From Eubacteriales bacterium (GTDB taxonomy: Bacteria > Bacillota > Clostridia > JAQUNY01), in assembly GCA_028717405.1 (NCBI GenBank), contig JAQUNY010000023.1, positions 1 to 14,752 of the forward strand: a stretch of DNA of 14,752 nucleotides, written 5' to 3'. Of this stretch, positions 6,621 to 13,009 are shown in pieces. A program made the translations under genes and the position numbers. How positions within the stretch are numbered: position 1 is the first letter of the stretch; each line of letters opens with the position of its first letter. A model generated the notes under the pieces. It saw only the letters and a list, made by a program, of their open reading frames with translations. It ran no database searches and was not told where the DNA came from.

Positions 6621-7817
6621 TTATTTTGAAATCAAAACCAAAGTCTCTCGCGCAATAGCAAGCTCTTCATTGGTCGGGATAATAAGAGTCCTGATTGTGG
6701 CATTATCCGCACTGATATCTGTTTCGACTCCTTTAGCTTCATTCTTGACAGGATCGATCACCGCTCCAAGGAATTCAAGCCCTTTCATGGTCTTTTCCCT
6801 TATCATTACGTTATTCTCTCCTATACCTGCGGTAAAGACTACGGCATCCATCCCACCAAGTACAGCGGCATATTCACCTATATATTTCCTTACCCTGTAG
6901 CAGAATATTTCGATCGCAAGCTTTGCCCTGTCATTCCCGGTTTCCGCTGCGGCCTGTATATCTCTGAAATCGCTGCTGACGCCGGATATCCCGAGTACGC
7001 CTGACTTTTTATTAAGATAATCATTAACTTCCCTGATATTCATCTTTTCTTTATCCATAAGGTATGAAATCACGGCAGGATCGATCGTTCCACTCCTTGT
7101 TCCCATCGCCAGCCCGGCAAGCGGTGTAAATCCCATACTCGTATCAACCGATCGTCCATACTTGACAGCACAAATACTTGCGCCGTTCCCCAGGTGGCAT
7201 GTGACCAGCTTAAGCTCTGACAAAGGTCTGCCCAGCATGGCGGCAGCCCTTTGAGACACATACTTGTGAGAAGTTCCGTGAAAGCCGTACTTCCTGACGC
7301 CATATTTTTCATATATCTCATAAGGAAGGGCGTACAGGTAGGCATAACGCGGCATTGTCTGGTGGAATGCCGTATCAAAAACCGCAACCATCGGTTTATC
7401 CGGCATTACTTTTTTACATGCTTCAATTCCTGTTATATTGGGCGGATTATGGAGCGGCGCCAGCTCGATGCAGTTTTTTATTGTCTGCATGACCCTGTCG
7501 TCTATAATAACCGAATCATGAAACTCTTCGCCCCCATGCACCACCCTGTGTCCTACGGCCGAAATCTCAGACATATCTTTAATTACGCCGTATTTTTTAT
7601 CAGTCAGGGCCTTTATTACCTCATTCAAGGCTATTTCATGATCCTTCATGGCACATTTTATCAGGACAGGATCCATTCCTGCTTTGCAATGTTTAAGCAG
7701 CGGTTCCTCGATTCCTATCCTGTCACAAAGCCCTTTTGCGAGCACATTCTCATTCTTGGCATCAATGAGCTGGTATTTCAGTGACGAACTCCCCGTATTT
7801 ATTACCAGTATATTCAT
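6621..7817 (-). CDS. ackA: Acetate kinase
   Basis: A complete 398-aa acetate kinase that converts acetyl phosphate and ADP to acetate and ATP in the cytosol, the energy-yielding last step of acetate fermentation. Seen in order: NTGSSSLKYQL at 7-17 with Asn7, GHRVVHGG at 89-96 with Arg91, FDTAFHQTMP at 147-156 with the catalytic Asp148, GFHGTSH at 178-184 with His180, CHLGNGAS at 207-214, GTRSGTIDP at 239-247 with Arg241, and FTAGIGENN near the end. All key residues of the family are present and the length is normal. GGAGG stands 6 nt before the ATG. The gene is 38 bp downstream of pta in the same direction and surely in one operon. It converges on the lipoprotein gene with a 21-bp gap and no clear terminator. 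Confidence 0.98.
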   Translation of the reverse strand: MNILVINTGSSSLKYQLIDAKNENVLAKGLCDRIGIEEPLLKHCKAGMDPVLIKCAMKDHEIALNEVIKALTDKKYGVIKDMSEISAVGHRVVHGGEEFHDSVIIDDRVMQTIKNCIELAPLHNPPNITGIEACKKVMPDKPMVAVFDTAFHQTMPRYAYLYALPYEIYEKYGVRKYGFHGTSHKYVSQRAAAMLGRPLSELKLVTCHLGNGASICAVKYGRSVDTSMGFTPLAGLAMGTRSGTIDPAVISYLMDKEKMNIREVNDYLNKKSGVLGISGVSSDFRDIQAAAETGNDRAKLAIEIFCYRVRKYIGEYAAVLGGMDAVVFTAGIGENNVMIREKTMKGLEFLGAVIDPVKNEAKGVETDISADNATIRTLIIPTNEELAIARETLVLISK

Positions 7818-7855
7818 TGTATTCCTCCGCTGATTTATTGTTGTACTATTTCAGT

Positions 7856-8857
7856 TTACTTCTGCGCCTGTACAGAAGTTATCGCGACAACTCCCACAAT
7901 GTCCTCGGCCGTACACCCTCTGGAAAGGTCATTGACCGGTTTTGCTATGCCCTGCAGTATCGGGCCGTAGGCATCTGCACCTGCCAGCCGCTGTGTAAGT
8001 TTATATGCAATGTTCCCGCAATTCAGATCAGGGAAAATCAGAACATTGGCTTTCCCTGCGACCGGACTGCCGGGAGCTTTAAATTTTCCAACAGACGGGA
8101 CAAGAGCCGCATCCACCTGAAGCTCTCCGTCAAGGACCAGTTCAGGTGCTCTGTCTTTTGCGATTTTAACTGCATTTATAACTTTCTCGGTCAGGTGACT
8201 TTTTGCGCTTCCATATGTTGAATAAGAAAGCATGGCAATAACAGGTTCAGCCTGCACAAGCTGTCTGAACGATGCAGCAGAAGTAATGGCGATATCAGCC
8301 AGTCCGCTGGAATCCGGATCCTCGACCACCCCGCTGTCCGCATAAATGAAAGTGCCATTGTGTCCATATTTACAATCAGGTACGACCATTACAAAAAATC
8401 CTGACACCATTTTAATACCGGGAGCCGCTTTTAATATCTGAAGAGCCGGCCTTACGGTATCTGCAGTTGAATGGATGGCTCCTGAAACCATTCCATCGGC
8501 TTCTCCCGCCTTTACCATCATAACAGCAAAATAAACTTCATCTTTCATTATTTCAAGAGCTTTTTCCGGAGTTATGCCTTTGTGTTTCCTCATTTCATAG
8601 AAAGTTCCTGCATACTCCGCCAACTTCGGAGATTTGCCCGGATCAACAATAGAGACCCTGCTTAAAGCCTTGCCCAGCCCAAGTTTCTCTATTCTTACCC
8701 TTACAGCTTCTCTGTTTCCCACAAGTACTATGTCAGCAATACAGCGTTCCATTATCATGGATGCCGCATTTAATACTCTTTCATCGTCACTCTCCGGGAG
8801 CACAATGGTCTTTACATCCTTCTTTGCTCTTTCGATTATCTTATCAAGAAAATTCAT
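7856..8857 (-). CDS. pta: Phosphate acetyltransferase
   Basis: A 333-aa short (class I) phosphotransacetylase that interconverts acetyl-CoA plus phosphate with acetyl phosphate plus CoA, supplying acetate kinase encoded just downstream. Diagnostic stretches are PESDDERVL at 21-29, SGAIHSTADTVRPALQ at 125-140, SYSTYGSAKS at 211-220 (normally SFSTKGSA), DGELQVDAAL at 243-252, FPDLNCGNIAYK at 275-286 and NDLSRGC at 309-315. There is no N-terminal DRTGG or BioD-like extension as in the long enterobacterial form, which fits a Firmicute. GAAGGTG precedes the ATG with a spacer of about 10 nt. The gene is first in the operon behind the promoter at 8966-8994, with a leader of about 100 nt. Confidence 0.97.
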   Translation of the reverse strand: MNFLDKIIERAKKDVKTIVLPESDDERVLNAASMIMERCIADIVLVGNREAVRVRIEKLGLGKALSRVSIVDPGKSPKLAEYAGTFYEMRKHKGITPEKALEIMKDEVYFAVMMVKAGEADGMVSGAIHSTADTVRPALQILKAAPGIKMVSGFFVMVVPDCKYGHNGTFIYADSGVVEDPDSSGLADIAITSAASFRQLVQAEPVIAMLSYSTYGSAKSHLTEKVINAVKIAKDRAPELVLDGELQVDAALVPSVGKFKAPGSPVAGKANVLIFPDLNCGNIAYKLTQRLAGADAYGPILQGIAKPVNDLSRGCTAEDIVGVVAITSVQAQK

Positions 8858-8965
8858 CTGTGTAACGCACCTTCCGGTTTAATTTGTGGCTCGAGTTAAA
8901 ATATCCGGCATTTATGTCAATGTCAGGCAGTTGCAGTCATAAAAGCTATCCGCACCACACAGAGT

Positions 8966-8994
8966 ATTATATATAATTTGTTCATTGTATACAA
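8966..8994 (-). promoter_or_regulatory. Sigma-A promoter of the pta-ackA operon
   Basis: Read on the minus strand, TTGTAT (8994-8989) and TATAAT (8971-8966) are 17 bp apart, giving a consensus -10 box and a 4-of-6 -35 box. Transcription would start near 8959. The promoter lies in the gap after the pilus operon, so pta-ackA can be expressed independently of it. Confidence 0.65.
8985..8994. promoter_or_regulatory. TTGTATACAA palindrome over the pta -35 box
   Basis: TTGTATACAA at 8985-8994 is a perfect 10-bp palindrome that contains the -35 box of the pta-ackA promoter. This word resembles the operator style of GntR-family (FadR-type) repressors, so it is a candidate operator. The regulator is not in the window, and a 10-bp palindrome can occur by chance. 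Confidence 0.35.
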
Positions 8995-9054
8995 GGTGAC
9001 AGAAAAAAACGTGGCAGGAAAAACGCAAAAGAAATATGAGGCTGCGCAATTTAC

Positions 9055-9819
9055 TCAGCGAACCGGCAAACCGCTCTCAGGCATTGATAAAAAAATTCCG
9101 CACATCCTGTATTTTGGGATCTGCAGATTTTCCGCAGCAAATAATTCCTGCCCCCATATCCTGCCGATCTCAGCCGATACCTGTATCTCCGGGTATACGA
9201 CAAGATATCCGATTTCTCCTTTTGTCATAATATCCAGAGATATTTCCGATGAGCCTTCCTGAAGTCTCAGGACCCTGCTGATTTTTTCTGATATGATCTT
9301 ATCTCTGGACGATGTAGTTAACCCAAGGGCATTAATATCAGTTTCAACGGGATTTCCAAGATCATCAAAAATGTGCGCCAGACGGCTTCCAGAGAAAAGA
9401 TGCGCCAAACGGCCTTCAACCACAGTGCTGAAAAACCACGGGATACTCCACTTCTCTGAGCTGCCTGCAACATAGAATCTGTCGCCTTCTATCAGTACTT
9501 TGAAAGCATCTCCGCAGACTCTTTCATACAATTCTCCTTCCGGCTCCAGATTTCCGGCCAGCACTGCTGCATATTTATCTAAAAGGGCCTCCCTGTCTAT
9601 GACTGCTGCATTGCCTCTGTCAATCAGCAAACCACCCGCAAGTATCCCATAATTATCAGGATTACAATAAATTGAATCAGTCAGCACACCCGTGGCATAT
9701 TTTACGGCAGCAAAGATTCGTATATTATCTGCCCTTCTTCCGTAATACACGGCAAGCGGTGCCGTGAAAAATGTAAAAATCATGGTTGTTATAAATAAAA
9801 TAAGAATAAGCCTGTGCAT
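9055..9819 (-). CDS. Single-pass pseudopilin-like protein, last gene of the pilus operon
   Basis: A 254-aa protein with one N-terminal membrane segment (about residues 3-22) and no charged cytoplasmic head beyond HR, followed by a soluble outer domain. I recognise no named family. The layout, a short hydrophobic N-terminus with the rest outside, matches the minor pilins or TadE/TadF-like proteins that accompany Tad ATPases. Two cysteines (in SIYCNPDN and RVCGDAF) may form a disulfide, and the C-terminal part has a further one (YRMCG). No G/A-type prepilin cleavage motif is clear. It follows the 255-aa gene after a 79-nt gap. The start is preceded only by a moderate GGCGGGG about 8 nt upstream. 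No terminator is visible before the pta promoter. Confidence 0.7.
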   Translation of the reverse strand: MHRLILILFITTMIFTFFTAPLAVYYGRRADNIRIFAAVKYATGVLTDSIYCNPDNYGILAGGLLIDRGNAAVIDREALLDKYAAVLAGNLEPEGELYERVCGDAFKVLIEGDRFYVAGSSEKWSIPWFFSTVVEGRLAHLFSGSRLAHIFDDLGNPVETDINALGLTTSSRDKIISEKISRVLRLQEGSSEISLDIMTKGEIGYLVVYPEIQVSAEIGRIWGQELFAAENLQIPKYRMCGIFLSMPESGLPVR

Positions 9820-9898
9820 TCGGCTAACCCCGCCAAAATTGATATTTTGCCGTCAAACATACATTAAGCAAGTCAGCCGGCTTTCTTTCTGATCTGTT

Positions 9899-10666
9899 TC
9901 ATTCCTGTGTCATCTGCATGATAAATCTGATCAGCATGGGGGCACCATCAGGATAATATTCAATCTCCCTGAGGAACAGTGCATAGTCATGGATCCTGCT
10001 GATGCCTGTCCCATAAGCCTCCTCAGGATCATCTCCATAATATAAGTTATCAGATTCCAGATATGGATTGGCAACTGAGCCATAATATCTCTCCGAATCA
10101 CCGAATGCTGTCACGACGTGGACAGCAGGAGGTTCTGCAAGGAATTGAGATCCTTCCAGTTCGTCAGCTATAGCGGCAATTACTTCATATCCATAGAATA
10201 ATTTTTTCACTGTGTCCGGGATGCATATCCTGCAGCTTGCTCTCTCACGAGGCCATTTGACATCGCCCAGTCCGGCCAGGCCAGTGCCGCCAAGCACTGC
10301 TGCCGCAAGCCTGCTGAAAGCTCCTTCCTCAGATGCCCCGGCTGACAGTGTAACCAGATCACCGGCACGCAGTTCCTTGCCGATTATGTCTTCTCTGTGC
10401 CAGTATGTATCACAAACTCCCGGACCAAGCTGTCTCTCCAGAACGATCCCGATTGTGAAAATCCCCATGGGATCTAGTTTTTCAAGCATTTCATCATATA
10501 ATTTTTCCGTAAAAGAGCCGCTGCAGACAACCTTATCCATTATCTCCCGGATCTCGCCTTCAATGTAAAGGCAATGCTCAATATGCCTGAAATATGAAAA
10601 AGATAAAATCAGCATACATGAAACCAAATATATTCCTAAAATGAAGGCAGCGGCTCTCCCGGCCAT
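9899..10666 (-). CDS. Single-pass pseudopilin/TadE-like protein
   Basis: A 255-aa protein with an N-terminal membrane segment (about residues 5-25, AAFILGIYLVSCMLILSF) and a large exported domain. The first 100 exported residues, with a VVCSGSFTEKLYDEMLEKL stretch, a hydrophobic strand and then KELRAGDLVTLSA, follow the pattern of small Tad-associated pseudopilins in Firmicutes. This is pattern resemblance, not a firm match. Residues from about 100 on are an addition of unknown kind with several aromatic and acidic residues (RYYGSVANPYLESDNLYYGDD). The ATG starts one base after the TGA of the pilin gene and has no strong ribosome binding site, so it is probably translated by coupling. It could be a minor pilin or tip protein. 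Confidence 0.7.
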   Translation of the reverse strand: MAGRAAAFILGIYLVSCMLILSFSYFRHIEHCLYIEGEIREIMDKVVCSGSFTEKLYDEMLEKLDPMGIFTIGIVLERQLGPGVCDTYWHREDIIGKELRAGDLVTLSAGASEEGAFSRLAAAVLGGTGLAGLGDVKWPRERASCRICIPDTVKKLFYGYEVIAAIADELEGSQFLAEPPAVHVVTAFGDSERYYGSVANPYLESDNLYYGDDPEEAYGTGISRIHDYALFLREIEYYPDGAPMLIRFIMQMTQE

Positions 10667-10667
10667 C

Positions 10668-11150
10668 TCAGCGGCTCAAGTCGACCTGTACGAACAGCAG
10701 GGCCGACAATTTTCCGGCAGCATCATATGTCCTGAGAATATGATATATCGACGAATCAGAAATCATTGTATAGTCCGGAATATCGCCCGCCGTATAAATG
10801 AAAACATCCCCCGGCACTCCGTTTTCATAGCTTTGAACCGAAGCTGTAAGTGTTGAGCCTTCAGCTGCGGCCTGTGCAATATATCCCTTCACAGTACTCC
10901 CGCAAACGTAGCTGCCATCCTGCATCAGCAGGTTAATTTTCTGCTGTTCAAGCTGCGCCTTTTCCCCTGTTTCTTTTGCCGATGCCACTTGTCCTGTTAT
11001 TGAGTATGAAACAAGCCCAAGCGCCATAACGGTAGTCACGAGGACAGCAATAACTGTGCTTATGCCGCCTTTCCTGCTTCTTAAGGCCGGTTTACTGAAT
11101 TTCACTGCCACCTTCAAATCAAAAAGTTTCTTTGCAAAATTGTCAAACAT
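10668..11150 (-). CDS. Type IV pilin-like protein with KGG-ISTVIA N-terminus
   Basis: A 160-aa protein, probably the main pilin. A basic head of 28 residues ends in RSRKGG; it is followed by ISTVIAVLVTTVMALGLVSY (residues 30-49), a single hydrophobic segment. Cleavage after Gly28 or Gly29 by a prepilin peptidase is likely. The GG-xSxVIAVxL pattern recalls archaeal pilins (the SPVIGVILM type) more than bacterial Flp, which has a Glu-Tyr pair not seen here. A helical stretch (residues 57-76) continues as in pilin stalks, then comes a beta-rich head with FIYTAGDIPDY at 117-127. The start at 11150 is preferred over an upstream ATG at 11213 because GGAGG stands 8 nt before it. It follows the 133-aa gene and is one base from the next. 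Confidence 0.75.
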   Translation of the reverse strand: MFDNFAKKLFDLKVAVKFSKPALRSRKGGISTVIAVLVTTVMALGLVSYSITGQVASAKETGEKAQLEQQKINLLMQDGSYVCGSTVKGYIAQAAAEGSTLTASVQSYENGVPGDVFIYTAGDIPDYTMISDSSIYHILRTYDAAGKLSALLFVQVDLSR

Positions 11151-11175
11151 AGTAATGTCCTCCGAATAATTTTTA

Positions 11176-11220
11176 ATAATATTTATTATCACTGCCAGCC
11201 GCACTTGCCGCATCCGCGGC
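11176..11220 (-). other. Two hairpins between the small pilin-like genes
   Basis: Directly after the stop of the 133-aa gene, GCCGC and GCGGC pair around GGAT (11207-11220), a 5-bp stem with a tetraloop. Then ATAATA and TATTAT pair around two bases (11176-11189), just before the GGAGG of the pilin gene. No T run follows the first stem, so a full terminator is unlikely. An mRNA processing or stabilising element that adjusts pilin amounts is possible. Confidence 0.35.
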
Positions 11221-11225
11221 TTATA

Positions 11226-11627
11226 TCATGGATCCTTCTCCGTAAATGTTATTATTGCCGGTATATCTTCGCTGAACACACAGCTGCATTCAAAAAGCCC
11301 CTCATATGGAATTCTGAATATACCGGGATCGTATTCCCCTCCCGTATAGATAAAGCTGCCTCCGTCCTGCTTAAACACTTCTATCGTTACCAGGCCTCCC
11401 TCATAATAGCGAATCAGGGAAATAATATCACTACCATCTGCAAAAGCTGCCGGACAACCCTGCTCATTTATCAGCTCAGGCTTCAGATCAGTACTTCTTC
11501 TTCGGTCTTCCCGGCACGCCATTGAAGCCACTGTGGATAAATTTCCCTTCGCAGACGGCAGAACTGCAGATATAAGCAATGAGAGTGTGATGGCAGAAAT
11601 GAGGATATCATATATTATATCTTTCAA
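11226..11627 (-). CDS. Small single-pass pilin-like protein
   Basis: A 133-aa protein with an N-terminal membrane segment (about residues 4-24) and an outer domain with four cysteines (38, 58, 114, 116). The outer domain resembles that of the 160-aa pilin: both have an aromatic-glycine step (RYYEGG here, QSYENG there), a short strand, then FIYT-x-G followed by an acidic turn. The two may be paralogues. The start is TTG at 11627 with AGGAG 7 nt before it. The nearby ATG in another frame closes after seven codons, so TTG is the better start. It lies 53 nt after the platform gene. No typical G-before-hydrophobic cleavage site is seen; it is probably a minor pilin. No named family recognised. Confidence 0.65.
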   Translation of the reverse strand: MKDIIYDILISAITLSLLISAVLPSAKGNLSTVASMACREDRRRSTDLKPELINEQGCPAAFADGSDIISLIRYYEGGLVTIEVFKQDGGSFIYTGGEYDPGIFRIPYEGLFECSCVFSEDIPAIITFTEKDP

Positions 11628-11680
11628 GCATCTTCTCCTTTTCAGTTATGTTATTACTGCTTATTTCACTGTGTAGCGCA

Positions 11681-13009
11681 TCAGAATCCGCTCCCATACA
11701 TCTCGAACATCTTCATCCAGGGGATTACCAGATAAACCGCAAGCAGGTATAAAACAGCCATAAGCCCCATGACACCCCACAGATTGATCAGTTCGATCCT
11801 TTTTCTTATATTTCGCTCATCTTCCCTCCTTTCCATCCTGAATTCACAGGAAATATTTTTCACAGCCTGGTCAAAGTCAAAATTCTGCGCTTCCCAGAGC
11901 TTTTCAAAAAATAATTTTTCTCTCAGGCTTACTCCCCGGCCGGCGATTTTTTTGTAAATATCTGTCTTCTCTACTGAATTTCGCATATTCAGCCTCCTGA
12001 TTTCTTCAAGCTTTTCCCTGTAATACAAAGACTCACTGATCAATGTGTCCAGCATAGTATGAAAGTCAGCAGGTTTTACCGATGATTCAATGATAACAAG
12101 CCTCTTTAACAGCTCCAGTTCATTATCAGCAAAAGCTTTTGTCCATGGTTTGCCAAACAGCCTGGTAATGTTCTGCATGAAAAATACAGTCCGGCTCTCC
12201 GCCATGCGCAGCATCGACATTATAAAAACCGCAAGTGACAAAAATATTCCTGTTTTCAATCTGAATCCGGCCAGCCCTTCATAAAAATCCAGAGCAACAT
12301 CTCCGGCAGTTTTTATTCCAAATGCTTCGACAGCCTTAACTGCGGCCGTCAAAAGAACGGCAGGCACAATATATGCTGTCCCCGCTGACATCAGATCCTT
12401 CCTGTTTTCTATCTCAATCATCACATCCTCGGTAAGCGTTTCAAGCTGTTCATTTACAGCTTCACCGCCGCCTTTTGCATGCGCTTTTCTGACCAGGTTG
12501 AGGAATAGTTTCAGATAATGATCGTCATATAATGCCGACAGCGATCTGAAGGTATCTTCGACAGAATCCGCCTCATTACGCTGCAGCGCGTCTCTCACTT
12601 CACTCATGATCCTCAGCATGGGCCCTCTGATATCCTTCCCGGTCAGAGAATGGCTTATTGCCTTCACCATGCTCTTTCTGCAGATATATCTTGAATTGAT
12701 CACTTTAAGAGTCTCGGGCAACCCCGCCGTGAGCCGCTGTTTTACAATTATGCTGAAGACACGCAGAGGTACTGAAGCAGCCATGCAAATCAGCAACATG
12801 TCCGCGGAGGCCATATACCATTTTCTCCCGGCAGCTATTGCCGCTAAAATATATAATAAAGGGAAAATTGCGGCCGCTGTAACAACCTTTCTGGCAGCCT
12901 CTATGCATTTGCCGGGTTTTATCCCCGTTATTATAAAAACAACCGCCCCGGTCCTGTTTGCCGCACTGCTGATCATGGCGTCTATTTTGGAGGCGGCCTT
13001 CAGCTTCAC
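11681..13009 (-). CDS. TadB/TadC-like inner-membrane platform protein (type II secretion F family)
   Basis: A 442-aa membrane protein, the probable assembly platform on which the ATPase acts. Hydrophobic segments are at about 42-60, 66-90, 208-225, 254-268 and 408-430. Two cytoplasmic helical regions (91-207 and 269-407) are separated by a membrane pair, as in platform proteins with two T2SSF domains (archaeal TadC/FlaJ type) or a TadB-TadC fusion. The first region ends in a KGGGEAVNEQLETL stretch that fits the conserved G-x-N-x-x-E/Q-x-L part of the domain. The second ends in a charged EFRMERREDERNIRKR run just before the last membrane segment. The open frame extends to 13114, but GTG at 13009 is preferred: AAGGAGG lies 4 nt before it, and its TG overlaps the TGA stop of the ATPase gene (ATGTGA). 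The two are almost certainly translationally coupled. Confidence 0.8.
   Translation of the reverse strand: MKLKAASKIDAMISSAANRTGAVVFIITGIKPGKCIEAARKVVTAAAIFPLLYILAAIAAGRKWYMASADMLLICMAASVPLRVFSIIVKQRLTAGLPETLKVINSRYICRKSMVKAISHSLTGKDIRGPMLRIMSEVRDALQRNEADSVEDTFRSLSALYDDHYLKLFLNLVRKAHAKGGGEAVNEQLETLTEDVMIEIENRKDLMSAGTAYIVPAVLLTAAVKAVEAFGIKTAGDVALDFYEGLAGFRLKTGIFLSLAVFIMSMLRMAESRTVFFMQNITRLFGKPWTKAFADNELELLKRLVIIESSVKPADFHTMLDTLISESLYYREKLEEIRRLNMRNSVEKTDIYKKIAGRGVSLREKLFFEKLWEAQNFDFDQAVKNISCEFRMERREDERNIRKRIELINLWGVMGLMAVLYLLAVYLVIPWMKMFEMYGSGF

Noticed and set aside
7251..7784. 177-codon plus-strand frame inside ackA
   Set aside because: Antisense shadow of a fully conserved acetate kinase gene, without a start signal.
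11151..11213. Start of the 160-aa pilin at the upstream ATG 11213
   Set aside because: No good ribosome binding site; GGAGG is placed correctly for ATG 11150, and the extra residues add a second hydrophobic stretch unlike pilins.
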